Below are positions 27,665-36,444 of a stretch of DNA of 64,000 nucleotides, piece after piece (position 1 is the first letter of the stretch; each line of letters begins with the position of its first letter). This DNA is from Halostella pelagica (GTDB lineage: Archaea > Halobacteriota > Halobacteria > Halobacteriales > Natronoarchaeaceae). The notes under the pieces are model-generated. The model saw nothing but the letters and a program-made list of their open reading frames with translations, searched no databases and was not told where the DNA came from. Location: assembly GCA_005954745.1 (NCBI GenBank), contig CP040678.1, positions 1,736,001-1,800,000 of the forward strand, given 5' to 3'. Made by a program: the position numbers and the translations under genes.

Positions 27665-29026
27665 ATGGATTCGATCAACCCCGCTACCGGTGAGCATCTC
27701 GAAACGTACGAAGAAGATGGTCCCGACGCGGTCGAAGCGAAACTCGGGACCGCGGTGAAGACGTTCGAAGACTGGCGCGAGCGCCCCATGCGAGAGCGGG
27801 AGGAACTGCTCGCGGCGGCCGCCGACGTCCTTCGCGAGAACGAGGACAAGTACGCGAAACTGATGACCCGCGAGATGGGCAAGCCCATCTCGCAGGCACG
27901 CGGCGAGGTGCAAAAGTGCGCGTGGGTCTGTGATCACTACGCCCAACACGCGAGCGCCTACCTCGAAGCCGACCATCACCCGAGCCCGCCCGGGTCGAAC
28001 GTCAGGACCGTTCACGACCCACTCGGACCGGTGCTTGCGGTGATGCCGTGGAACTACCCCTTCTGGCAGGTCATCCGGTTCGCTGCGCCGTATCTGACCG
28101 CCGGCAACGTCGGGCTTCTCAAGCACGCGTCGAACGTTCCCGGCTGTGCGCAGGCGCTCGAAGAGGTCTTCCTCGAAGCGGGCTACCCCGAGGGCGTCTT
28201 CCAGACGCTCATGATCGGGTCTGGTGCAGTAGACGACGTGCTCGAAGACGACCGCGTTCGCGCGGCCACGTTGACCGGCAGCGGTCCGGCGGGCCGGGCC
28301 GTCGCCGCGACCGCCGGCGAGTCGCTGAAAAAGACCGTGCTGGAACTCGGCGGAAACGACCCCTTCATCGTTCTCGACGACGCCGACATCGACGAGGCGG
28401 TGGAGGCGGGCGTCCTCGCCCGCAACAAGAACGGCGGACAGTCCTGCATCGCCGCGAAGCGGTTCATCGTGCACGAAGCCGTCTACGACGAGTACGTCGA
28501 CCGGCTGATAGCGGCGTTCGAGAGCCAGACCGTCGGCGACCCGATGAACGAAGCGACCGACGTCGGCCCGCAAGCCGACCCAGACCTGATGGCCGAACTT
28601 CACGACCAGGTCGCGGCGAGCGTCGACGCCGGCGCGACGCTCCGGACCGGCGGCGAACCCCTCGACCGAGACGGCGCGTACTACCCGCCGACCGTCCTCA
28701 CGGAGATCCCCGACGGCTGTCCCGTCGATACGGAGGAGACGTTCGGACCGGTCGCCGCCGTGTACGAGGTTTCCGACGAGGAGGAGGCCGTCACGCTCGC
28801 GAACGACAGCCCCTTCGGACTCGGCGCGAGCCTCTGGACGGCGGACCGCGACCGCGGCCAGCGCCTCGCCCGCGATATCGAGGCCGGGTGCGTGTACATC
28901 AACCAGCTAACGAAGTCCGACCCGCGCGTGCCGTTCGGCGGTATCGGAGACTCGGGCTACGGCCGCGAACTCTCGGAGGCCGGTATCAAGGAGTTCGTCA
29001 ACCGGAAGACGGTCTGGGTCGAGTAG
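27665..29026 (+). CDS. NAD(P)-dependent aldehyde dehydrogenase, succinate-semialdehyde type
   Basis: 453 residues. The catalytic Cys lies in NKNGGQSCIAAKRFIV, the general base Glu in LELGGNDPFIVLD, and the substrate/cofactor motif PWNYPFWQVIRFAAPYLTAGN is typical of the GabD/YneI (Sad) subgroup, as is the short N-terminus (MDSINPATGEHLETYEEDGP). It oxidises an aldehyde to the acid, probably succinate semialdehyde or a similar short-chain aldehyde. A CATTATT element about 29 bases upstream fits a promoter. It may supply aldehyde oxidation for the neighbouring catabolic block. Confidence 0.92.
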   Translation: MDSINPATGEHLETYEEDGPDAVEAKLGTAVKTFEDWRERPMREREELLAAAADVLRENEDKYAKLMTREMGKPISQARGEVQKCAWVCDHYAQHASAYLEADHHPSPPGSNVRTVHDPLGPVLAVMPWNYPFWQVIRFAAPYLTAGNVGLLKHASNVPGCAQALEEVFLEAGYPEGVFQTLMIGSGAVDDVLEDDRVRAATLTGSGPAGRAVAATAGESLKKTVLELGGNDPFIVLDDADIDEAVEAGVLARNKNGGQSCIAAKRFIVHEAVYDEYVDRLIAAFESQTVGDPMNEATDVGPQADPDLMAELHDQVAASVDAGATLRTGGEPLDRDGAYYPPTVLTEIPDGCPVDTEETFGPVAAVYEVSDEEEAVTLANDSPFGLGASLWTADRDRGQRLARDIEAGCVYINQLTKSDPRVPFGGIGDSGYGRELSEAGIKEFVNRKTVWVE

Positions 29027-29171
29027 GCTGTCAGCCGGGCGGGTGCGCACGGTAACAAGCCGCTGCGGCCGGTCTGCTTCGGCGGCGCACCCACTGACGG
29101 TTCGACTGCCACAGAAGAGATAGACGACGAAACGGAAACGTCACCGAAACCGCAAAGCACCGGCCGCGTCG

Positions 29172-29759
29172 TCACTGCGTCTGCGAGTACTGGTCGACCC
29201 ACTCCTGGAGACTGATCCCCATCGCAGCCTGCGTGATAGCGTTGGAAGACGCGGAGTTCGCGCTCTTGACGAGCTCCGCCTCCAGCGTTCGCGTCGGCAC
29301 CTCGCCGATGAAATGCGGGATGGCGCGCTGGACCGACAGCGGACAGCCGACTTCGTGAGCCAGCGCGTACCCGGATATGGAATGCGGGATCTCCTCGGTC
29401 GCGTACTCCGGGTCCGTCCCATCGAGGACCTCCTCGTCGACATGGTCGACGTACTCGTAGCATTTGCCGACGTCGTGAAGCAAGCACGCGGCCCGTACCA
29501 CGTCCATGTCCGGGTCTGCGCCGTGGAAGTCCCGCTGCTGTTTCGCGGCGTCGACGGCGATGCGCGTGACGCCACGGACGTGTTCGACGTTCGTTACCTC
29601 GTGGATGTTCCAGGCGTACGGAATGTCGAAGATATCCTGCCATCCGCCGCGTTCGAGACCGAGACGCCACGCTTCGACGACCTTGTCCCGGAGCACCTCG
29701 TCGTCGATGCCGTCTAGTTCCGGAAACGCCTCGCGGATCTGCGCCTCGTGATCCGTCAT
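29172..29759 (-). CDS. HD-domain protein
   Basis: 195 residues. HD-domain ligands are visible: EHVRGVTRIAVD (first His), AACLLHDVGKCYEY (HD) and the distal Asp/His in IPHSISGYALAHEVG. The C-terminus is helical. Members hydrolyse nucleotides or other phospho-compounds, although some act on non-phosphorylated substrates such as the HD-fold oxygenases. It is one base downstream of the tandem EthD gene and so surely in the same transcript, which suggests a catabolic rather than signalling role. Confidence 0.85.
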   Translation of the reverse strand: MTDHEAQIREAFPELDGIDDEVLRDKVVEAWRLGLERGGWQDIFDIPYAWNIHEVTNVEHVRGVTRIAVDAAKQQRDFHGADPDMDVVRAACLLHDVGKCYEYVDHVDEEVLDGTDPEYATEEIPHSISGYALAHEVGCPLSVQRAIPHFIGEVPTRTLEAELVKSANSASSNAITQAAMGISLQEWVDQYSQTQ

Positions 29760-29760
29760 T

Positions 29761-30477
29761 TTACGACTCGTCTTTCTGGACTGTTTCTTGCCCGATAAAC
29801 CGGGGGCGCTTCTCCAGAGCGAGGAAGTTGTCCACGTCTTCCCGTGCTTCCTTTGCCTTGCCGCGGTCGGGGTCGTAATCGCGCGACCCCTCGCTCCCTA
29901 ACGCGTCGTAAAGCGCGTCCTTGTCCTCGAAGTACAGTTCGGCGATGCCGTCGAACTCGGCGTTCTCCGGGTCGGTCGGCAACACGGTCGCGTACCGAAC
30001 GACGCCCTCTATCTCGCGGGCGATCGGCGTGTGGTTGTTCTGCCAGTAGTCGACGAACTCCTCGTGGCTCATTCCGTCCTGGCGCACGAGGAACGCGGAG
30101 TGTTTGTAGAGGTCGGTCGTATCGCCGTCAGTTTCGTCTTTCTGGATGATCTCCTCGCCGATGACTCGGGGTCGTTCCTGCACGTCGAGGAAGTTGTCCA
30201 CGTCATCGCGGGCCTCGGCCGCCACCTCCTTCGTCGGGTCGTAATCCCGGCTTCCGGGACTCCCGAGCGCCTCGTGAAGGTCGTCGAGGTCATCGAAGTA
30301 CAGTTCCGCGAGGCCGTCGAACTCGGCGTTTTCCGGATCCGTCGGGAGAACTGTTTGATACCGCGTGACGCCCTCGATGTCGCGGGCGATCGGCGTGTGA
30401 TTGTTCTGCCAGTAGTCGACGAACTCGTCGTGGCTCATCCCGTCCTTGCGGACGAGCAGGGCTACGTGCTTGTACAT
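29761..30477 (-). CDS. Tandem-duplicated EthD-domain protein
   Basis: 238 residues made of two nearly identical EthD (dimeric alpha-beta barrel) domains, residues about 1-115 and 123-238. Both contain DGMSH-EFVDYWQNNHTPIAR, TVLPTDPENAEFDG and PGSRDYDP/EGSRDYDP-like elements. EthD-fold proteins normally dimerise; here one chain could form the barrel. Members act in degradation of aromatic, ether or polyketide-like compounds, often as lactonases or isomerases. A promoter element ATTATAAA lies 30 bases upstream and the HD gene follows after one base. Confidence 0.88.
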   Translation of the reverse strand: MYKHVALLVRKDGMSHDEFVDYWQNNHTPIARDIEGVTRYQTVLPTDPENAEFDGLAELYFDDLDDLHEALGSPGSRDYDPTKEVAAEARDDVDNFLDVQERPRVIGEEIIQKDETDGDTTDLYKHSAFLVRQDGMSHEEFVDYWQNNHTPIAREIEGVVRYATVLPTDPENAEFDGIAELYFEDKDALYDALGSEGSRDYDPDRGKAKEAREDVDNFLALEKRPRFIGQETVQKDES

Positions 30478-30505
30478 GCGTTCACGATCCTAATCGCTAC
30501 GCCGT

Positions 30506-30513
30506 ATTATAAA
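30506..30513 (-). promoter_or_regulatory. TATA element of the EthD-HD operon
   Basis: TTTATAAT on the minus strand, about 32 bases before the EthD ATG at 30477. A TTCGAAT sequence sits at 30532-30538, just upstream of it. Confidence 0.45.
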
Positions 30514-30709
30514 TCATGTGCCTTCCATCCCTTCGAATCCGTCGACAGACACCGAACAGCGCTTGTCGTCGCGAGTTCGCTAATGGGTGGATCGCTGGAG
30601 GGGTTCGCGGGACAGCCACGCGAGCTATCTGAACCAGTTACAGCAGAGATAGCTGCGAAACAGTTATGCTCGAAACAGCTACGCCAGAGAGCGTAACAGA
30701 CCGCGCAGT

Positions 30710-31984
30710 TCAGCAGTCGATCTGTGTGATCTCCTCGACGGGCCACTGGCTGAGGATCTCGACGCCGTTCTCGCGGACGACGACCATTTCCTCGACGCGG
30801 ACGCCCTGATTGTCCGCGGGCTGCATCGTCTCGACGGCCATCGTCATCCCTTCTTCGATCTCGATGGGATGGTCCGGCGAGAGACCGCGCCAGATGAGCG
30901 GCTGTTCGTAGAGCTGCAGGCCGAGCCCGTGGGCCCAGTGGTTGGTCGTCATCTGCCAGAACTCGTCGGCGTCGTACCAGTCCATGTGCTCGCCCTCCTC
31001 GTCGGGGAACCCTTTGCAGATCTCGTCGGTCGTCGCGCCGGGTTCGATGCGTTCGAGCACGTCGTAGAGGTCGTCACGCGCCTTCTCGTAGGCGTCTTTC
31101 TGCGCCTGCGACGGTTCGCCCATGGAGAACGTCCGGTAGTAACAGGAGCGGTAGCCGAGGTAGCCGATGTTGTAGAAGTCGGCGTAGACGATGTCGCCCG
31201 GGCGGATCATCCGGTCGGTCGTGTTCGCCTGGTGTTTCGGCCAGGTGTTGGGTCCCGAGGTGACGTAGCCGCCCTGTGCCATCGCGCCGTGTCGCCAGAT
31301 CTCTCGGACGGCGTCGCCCCAGACTTCGGACTCGCGCTTGCCCGGCTTGGCGTTGTCGACGATCTGCTGGAACCCGGCCTCGCAGATGGCCGCGACCATC
31401 CGGAGACACTCGATCTCGTCCTCGGTCTTCACTTTCCGGGCGTCGTGCATCACGTCGACGCACTCCTTGGTCCGGACGTCGACGCCGTCGTTCTCGAACG
31501 CGGAGATGAGCCCCTGATTACCCACGTCGAGGCCCATCGGAGCCTTGTCGACGCCGTACTCTTCCATTGCCTCGTAGACGAGGTCGGCCATCTTCTGTTT
31601 GAGCCAGGTCCGCGCCGAGTCGCGCCCGGATGCTCGCGGGACGTTACCGAGACCGGGGCAGGCGTACCGGATGTCGTTCAGCCACGGGCAGTTGAACCGC
31701 TGATTCGACGCGTGGTCTGCGGTGTCCCAGTGGACGACATCTCCGTCCTCGGTGAGGAGCGTGTAGTGGTCCGCCCCGGACCCGCCGGTCATCGCCAGAC
31801 CCGTGACGTACCGGATGTTCGGGTCCGAGACGAGGAGCATCGACCCCATCTCGGAGTCCTGTAGCCGCGAGAGCGCCTTCTCGTATCGCTCCTCGCGGAG
31901 ACGCTTGACGTCTATCCGTTCCTCCCAGTCGACCGCCTGCGTGCCGCGGGTGCCTTCCATGAAGTCCCGCTCGTACAACGACAT
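30710..31984 (-). CDS. M24 pita-bread-fold enzyme (peptidase/creatinase/DddP-like)
   Basis: 424 residues. N-terminal creatinase-like domain (residues 20-190: MLLVSDPNIRYVTGLAMTG) and a C-terminal M24 domain. Metal-site residues can be followed: first Asp in GDIVYADFYNIGYLG, His in NHWAHGLGLQLYEQP, Glu in GMTMAVETMQPA and the last Glu in VRVEEMVVV. The second Asp is replaced by Cys (GYRSCYYRTF). The family covers Xaa-Pro peptidases, creatinase and the DMSP lyase DddP; the changed site argues against a simple peptidase. It lies downstream of an SSS symporter in a likely catabolic operon. The substrate is unknown. Confidence 0.82.
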   Translation of the reverse strand: MSLYERDFMEGTRGTQAVDWEERIDVKRLREERYEKALSRLQDSEMGSMLLVSDPNIRYVTGLAMTGGSGADHYTLLTEDGDVVHWDTADHASNQRFNCPWLNDIRYACPGLGNVPRASGRDSARTWLKQKMADLVYEAMEEYGVDKAPMGLDVGNQGLISAFENDGVDVRTKECVDVMHDARKVKTEDEIECLRMVAAICEAGFQQIVDNAKPGKRESEVWGDAVREIWRHGAMAQGGYVTSGPNTWPKHQANTTDRMIRPGDIVYADFYNIGYLGYRSCYYRTFSMGEPSQAQKDAYEKARDDLYDVLERIEPGATTDEICKGFPDEEGEHMDWYDADEFWQMTTNHWAHGLGLQLYEQPLIWRGLSPDHPIEIEEGMTMAVETMQPADNQGVRVEEMVVVRENGVEILSQWPVEEITQIDC

Positions 31985-32097
31985 GAGTGATACATCTCCG
32001 TTGCTCTACTAAGAACCATCGGTCTGGACAATTCCGCGGGACGATCCATCGATTCCGGGCGTCGAACGCGACAGTCAAAAACGGAGCCGAGAGCGCG

Positions 32098-33714
32098 TCA
32101 GTCGTCGTCAGACGCACGTTCGTCCGGCATCCGCCGCGACGAGACGCTGCCGCCGCGGGTCCGTCCGAGGTCCATGATCTCCTGGATGTCCGGATCGAGG
32201 TCCTCGTAGGTGTTCGTCGACGTCACGAGCGACACGGCGACAAACACGACGTATCCGATGACCATCGCAAGCTGACCGCCGAGGATGCCCATCGGGAGGC
32301 TCAGGCTGAGATACTCCACGCCGTAGGCCAGAACGAGCGTGAGGCCGAGACCGGTAAGGCTTCCCCAGAGAGCGCCTTCGGCGGTCGCGCCCTTCCAGTT
32401 GTAGGCGATCGCGACACAGGGGAAGATGACGGCGGCGAAGATAGCCCAGCCGGCTGCACCGAGCACGAAGATGAGCCCGGGGAACGTCGCCGCGAGGAGC
32501 CCGGCGGCGGCGAGGATGGCGATCGTCGTGACCCGACCGTACAGGACCTCCTGACCGTCGGTGAGGTCCCGGTCGAGGTGTTCGACAAAGTAGTCGTGGA
32601 CGACGGCCGCCGAACTCATGTTGAGGAACCCGTTGCTCGTCGACATGATGGCGGCGATGACCGATGTAAGGACGAACGCGACGACGATGTCCGGCGCGAA
32701 CTCGACGAGCGCGAGCGGCAGCGCCGCGTCGGGGTTCCCGGGATCAGGGATCTCCCCGCTGAGGATCCCTGCTCGGACGAACGGCGCGGCAACCCAGTAC
32801 AGCGCGGTCAGCATGTAACTGAAGGCCGTGATCAGCGCGCCCCACTTGAGAAGCGAGACGTCCTTGATCATGTAGAACTTCGTCGTCGCGTGGGGCTGTC
32901 CGGCCACGGTCAACTGGATGACGATGACGGACAGCAAGAGTCCAATCCCGGCGATACCGTCCATCCCCAGGAGCGTGAAGTTGAAGAACTCGGGCTGTTG
33001 CGTCGAGATGGTGCTCACCATCGCGTCGGTCCCGCCCGGATAGTTCGTAATGATGAAATAGGCGGTCAGGATCGCCCCCATCACCATCATGGCCCCCTGG
33101 ATCGCGTCGGACCAGATCGCCGCGAGCATACCGCCTACGACCGTGTAGAAACCGACGATGACGAGGCCGATCAGCAACGCTTCGAAGAAGTTGACCGGGA
33201 GGATGAGCGCCCCGATAATCCCTAACGCCGCGTACTGGGCCGCGAGGTAGCCCATACTACCGAGGATCACCGACGCGATACCGAGGAGACGCACCCGTTC
33301 GTCCTCGAACCGGTAGTACATCGCGTCCGGGGCGGTCATCGCGTTGCGGAGTTCGCCGAGCATCCGCATCTTCCGCCCGAGCAACCAGTACGAGAGGACG
33401 AACCCGAACGGCGTCCCTGCGGCGACGAGCATCAGGTACTCGGGTCCGAGCAGCGAACCGGTTCCGGTCACGCCGATCATCCCCCACCCGCTCTGGATCG
33501 ACGCGAACATCGACAGCGCGATGACGATGAGGCCACCGCGGCGACCGGCCGCGAAGTACTCCTCCTGGTTCGTCTGGTACCGGGAGGCAACGATGCCGAT
33601 CCCGATCATCAGGAGCGAGAAGATGACGAGAAACAACACGGCGGTCTGGGAGTAGTATTCGACTCCTATCTCGCCGCCCCAGGTCTGAAGCGGCGCGAGC
33701 GACGAGGCCGTCAT
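32098..33714 (-). CDS. Sodium:solute symporter (SSS family)
   Basis: 538 residues with about thirteen membrane helices, LeuT fold. The SSS pattern is clear: YFAAGRRGGLIVIALSMFAS in the second helix region, the FYTVVGGMLAAIWSDAIQGAMM signature in the middle and SVIAAIMSTSNGFLNMSSAAVVHDYF toward the C-terminus with the usual Ser/Thr sodium ligands. It imports an organic solute with Na+. Its start overlaps the stop of a 61-residue membrane peptide (ATGA), so the two are coupled. Cargo is probably the substrate of the adjacent M24 or flavin enzyme. Confidence 0.93.
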   Translation of the reverse strand: MTASSLAPLQTWGGEIGVEYYSQTAVLFLVIFSLLMIGIGIVASRYQTNQEEYFAAGRRGGLIVIALSMFASIQSGWGMIGVTGTGSLLGPEYLMLVAAGTPFGFVLSYWLLGRKMRMLGELRNAMTAPDAMYYRFEDERVRLLGIASVILGSMGYLAAQYAALGIIGALILPVNFFEALLIGLVIVGFYTVVGGMLAAIWSDAIQGAMMVMGAILTAYFIITNYPGGTDAMVSTISTQQPEFFNFTLLGMDGIAGIGLLLSVIVIQLTVAGQPHATTKFYMIKDVSLLKWGALITAFSYMLTALYWVAAPFVRAGILSGEIPDPGNPDAALPLALVEFAPDIVVAFVLTSVIAAIMSTSNGFLNMSSAAVVHDYFVEHLDRDLTDGQEVLYGRVTTIAILAAAGLLAATFPGLIFVLGAAGWAIFAAVIFPCVAIAYNWKGATAEGALWGSLTGLGLTLVLAYGVEYLSLSLPMGILGGQLAMVIGYVVFVAVSLVTSTNTYEDLDPDIQEIMDLGRTRGGSVSSRRMPDERASDDD

Positions 33715-33896
33715 CCGCTCACCTCCGTGACCTGCTCGTCGTCCTCCGGGCCCTCCGTTCGGTCTGCCGTCTCAGTCCTGTCGACGTCTTCGAACGTGAG
33801 CGCGAAGTAGAGCGCGAAGGCGATCACCGACCCCGCGAGCAGCAGATAGATCTCCAGAACGGGAGTCGGAAATCCGAGCAGGTACAGCATCTTCAT
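33711..33896 (-). CDS. 61-residue single-span membrane peptide coupled to SSS symporter
   Basis: 61 residues: one transmembrane helix (LEIYLLLAGSVIAFALYFAL) followed by an acidic cytosolic tail rich in Glu/Asp/Thr. The stop overlaps the symporter ATG. Other SSS transporters have small partners such as DUF3311 or DUF4212 proteins, but those have two helices; this one has a single helix and I do not recognise it. Likely a regulatory or stabilising subunit. Confidence 0.75.
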   Translation of the reverse strand: MKMLYLLGFPTPVLEIYLLLAGSVIAFALYFALTFEDVDRTETADRTEGPEDDEQVTEVSG

Positions 33897-34072
33897 TGAC
33901 CTCCGAGCGAGCGCCGCGATTGTTTGTTACGCCGTGCCGGATAATGACGACAGTCAACGTATACCATACAGTTCGAGAGACATAATGTATATTAATAAAA
34001 CTTCCTCCGTTCTCAGGCCAGAGTATACGTCCATATGGAAAATTGTCCAGGTTTTCCAACCCAATAGTGGTG

Positions 34073-36133
34073 TTAGTTCAACATTTCTCGAACAGCGCGT
34101 TCGCCCTCGTGGATCGCTTCCATGATCGTTCGCGGCGCGGCCGCGTCGCCGATGATCTCGACGCGGCGGTCGTCGAGTGCACGCCAGAGGTCGTCGTTCG
34201 CACGGTGAAAGCCCGCGAGGACGACGCTGTCGACCCCGTCGATCCGCACCGACTGCCCCTGTTCCTCTAACAGGACATCGGGCCACTCGATCTCGCTCAC
34301 CGTTGCGAACGTGTGGAGGTTGACCGGGTTGTCCAGCGAGAACAGATCCGCATGGAGTTTCGACTTGGTCGGCCCGGTCAGATCGCTCGCCGGTTCCGCG
34401 CCCGGCATGACGAAGTGGACGTCGCACCCGTCTTCGGCGAGCGTCTTCGCCGTCCCGATACCTTTCCAGTGGTGTTCGCCGTCGTCGACGACGACGACGC
34501 GGTCGCCGGGGTCGCTCGCAGCGCCGTCCCCTTCGCCGAGAACGTCGGGGCTGTGGAGGATCCTCGCGTCGTCCCACCCCGTAACGTCCGCTCGTCTAGT
34601 CCCGAAACTCCGGTAGCCGCGGGGGAAATCAGGCGGACTGGATCCCGTCGCGACGACGACTGCGTGAGGGTCCTGCCCCTCTATTAGCTCCGCTGTCACT
34701 TCGGTGCCGGTTTCGACCGTCACGTCCTCTCGCTCCAGCGCCGTCTCCAGCCACATGATCGGTTTCTCGAACTCCTCGCGGTTGGATATCTCCTTCGCCG
34801 ACCGGACCTGCCCGCCGAGTTCGTCGTCGCGCTCGTACAGCGTCACCCGGTGTCCCATCCGCGCGGCGGCCTCCGCGGCTTTCATCCCGCCCGGACCGCC
34901 GCCGACGACGAGGACGGACTTCGGGTCATCGGTGTGTGAGAGCGTCTCCATTCCGAGTTCGTCCTCGAACCCCGTCGCCGGGTTGAGGACGCATCGACAC
35001 TCCGCACCGTCGTAGATGCGTTCGATGCATCCCTGGTTGCATCCCATACACTCGATGAGTTCGTCGAGTCGGCCCTCCTTCGCTTTGTTCGCGATAGCGG
35101 GGTCGGCGATGTGACCGCGGGTCATCGAGACGAGATCCACGCTCCCCTCCGCGAGGAGACGGTCCGCGTCTCGCGGGTCAGTGACTCGCCCGACCGTCGC
35201 GACAGTGACATCCGGATAATCGGACTGGACGGTCTCGGCGATCTGGTTCGCCAGCGGCGCGTACAACTCCTGTTCGTGTTGCATATCGGGGATGATGTAA
35301 TCCTGTCTGAGATACGTCCCCGCTTTCACGACCAGATAGTCGACCTGTCCGGTGGCCGCGAGTCGGCGAGCGACTTCGGTGTACTCGTCGACGTCCATCC
35401 CGCCAGGTGCGAAATCCTTCGCGTTGATCTGCAGTCCAACGACGAAGTCGTCACCGACGCGCTCCCGCGTCGCATCGAGCGTCTCGCGGACGACCCGAAG
35501 TCGGTTTTCGAGACTCCCGCCGTACTCGTCGTCGCGGTCGTTGGAGTACGGAGAGATGAACTGCGAGAGGAAGTAGCCGCCGTAGCCGGAGTGGATCTCC
35601 ACGCCGTCGAAGCCACCCTGCTGAATCACCTCGGACGTACGTGCGTACGCGTCGACGATCTCACTGATCTCGTCGGAGGTCAGTTCGTGGGGCATCTCCC
35701 CGTTTACAGGGCCGGGGATGTCGCTCGCCGAGAGCACCGGTTGCTCGGACTGGAGACTCGTTATCTGTCTGCCGTAGTGGAGGTTCTGGCAGATGATCTT
35801 CGCACCCTCGTCGTGAACCGCGTCCGTCAGTTCCCGTAGCTGCGGGGCCATCGTCTCGCCGTCCCACCCGCAGATCGCGCTCCCGCTCATCGACGACGGA
35901 TGGTTGGCGAGATAGGCCATCACGATGAGACCGATACCGCCTTTCGCGCGTTCGACGTAGTAATCGATCAGTTTGTCAGTTATCTCCGTGCCGCTGGCGT
36001 AGTTCGTCGTGTGTCCGGTCATCATCAACCGGTTCCGGAGATCGACGCTCCCGATAGACGTGGGTTCGAAGAGTTCCTCGAACTCGTGTTCGTTGGGGGT
36101 ATCGTCGGCTAATACCGCCTGATCACTGTCCAT
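34073..36133 (-). CDS. TMADH/2,4-dienoyl-CoA-reductase-like FMN/Fe-S/FAD oxidoreductase
   Basis: 686 residues. An old-yellow-enzyme TIM barrel (residues 20-345: LFEPTSIGSVDLRNRLMMTG), a 4Fe-4S site (CMGCNQGCI then CRCVLNP, about 350-375) and an FAD/NAD-binding half starting at VLVVGGGPGGMKAAEAAARMG. This is the layout of trimethylamine/dimethylamine dehydrogenase, N-methylproline demethylase-like enzymes and 2,4-dienoyl-CoA reductase. The active-site loop IHSGYGGYFLSQF differs from the usual IHGAHGYLL by loss of a His and one extra residue. ATG 36133 with a CTATTAAAG promoter about 29 bases upstream is preferred. Divergent from the IclR gene, its likely regulator. Confidence 0.88.
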   Translation of the reverse strand: MDSDQAVLADDTPNEHEFEELFEPTSIGSVDLRNRLMMTGHTTNYASGTEITDKLIDYYVERAKGGIGLIVMAYLANHPSSMSGSAICGWDGETMAPQLRELTDAVHDEGAKIICQNLHYGRQITSLQSEQPVLSASDIPGPVNGEMPHELTSDEISEIVDAYARTSEVIQQGGFDGVEIHSGYGGYFLSQFISPYSNDRDDEYGGSLENRLRVVRETLDATRERVGDDFVVGLQINAKDFAPGGMDVDEYTEVARRLAATGQVDYLVVKAGTYLRQDYIIPDMQHEQELYAPLANQIAETVQSDYPDVTVATVGRVTDPRDADRLLAEGSVDLVSMTRGHIADPAIANKAKEGRLDELIECMGCNQGCIERIYDGAECRCVLNPATGFEDELGMETLSHTDDPKSVLVVGGGPGGMKAAEAAARMGHRVTLYERDDELGGQVRSAKEISNREEFEKPIMWLETALEREDVTVETGTEVTAELIEGQDPHAVVVATGSSPPDFPRGYRSFGTRRADVTGWDDARILHSPDVLGEGDGAASDPGDRVVVVDDGEHHWKGIGTAKTLAEDGCDVHFVMPGAEPASDLTGPTKSKLHADLFSLDNPVNLHTFATVSEIEWPDVLLEEQGQSVRIDGVDSVVLAGFHRANDDLWRALDDRRVEIIGDAAAPRTIMEAIHEGERAVREMLN

Positions 36134-36157
36134 AATCGTTCGAGAGTCCACGACGAT

Positions 36158-36166
36158 CTTTAATAG
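36158..36166 (-). promoter_or_regulatory. TATA box of the flavoprotein gene
   Basis: CTATTAAAG on the minus strand, centred about 29 bases before the ATG at 36133, with an AAAC-containing BRE-like stretch just upstream. The spacing suggests a leaderless mRNA. Confidence 0.5.
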
Positions 36167-36236
36167 TAGTTTGGGACACGGCAACAGTCAGCAATGATCG
36201 GAGTCGGACAGAGAGACAAGGACACGGCACCAGTAC

Positions 36237-36244
36237 ATTCGAAT
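36237..36244. promoter_or_regulatory. ATTCGAAT palindrome, candidate regulator site
   Basis: Perfect eight-base palindrome in the divergent region between the flavoprotein and the IclR gene. A 7/8 copy (ATTCGAA) is at 36392-36398. See also the copies at 36431, 37859 and 39758. Confidence 0.35.
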
Positions 36245-36430
36245 AATACGGACGAACAAAGGCGGATGAGAGAACGGAAACGAAACAGATCAGACTACGA
36301 AAGGCGTCCGGAAGGAAAGTATACCGCTCGGTACCGCCGATACGGCACCTGTCGGAGCGAACGAAGCAGAGTGTACAGACGCGGAAGTCACATTCGAACA
36401 CCCGAGACCGACCGGATCAAAGTTCAAGTA

Positions 36431-36438
36431 ATTCGAAT
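36431..36438. promoter_or_regulatory. ATTCGAAT palindrome just before the IclR start
   Basis: Second perfect copy, ending six bases before the IclR ATG at 36445. A regulator bound here would block its own transcription, so autoregulation by the IclR protein is possible. Confidence 0.4.
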
Positions 36439-36444
36439 AGACTT

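Noticed and set aside
28048-29055. 335-codon frame inside the aldehyde dehydrogenase gene
   Set aside because: Arg-rich frame-shifted reading of a well-conserved gene.
30710-31984. DMSP lyase DddP
   Set aside because: The fold matches, but the second metal Asp kept in DddP is Cys here and no DMSP context is visible, so only the family is named.
19797-31984. Complete creatinine degradation pathway
   Set aside because: A creatininase homologue and an M24 enzyme occur, but 10 kb apart and in different transcripts; creatine use is not supported.
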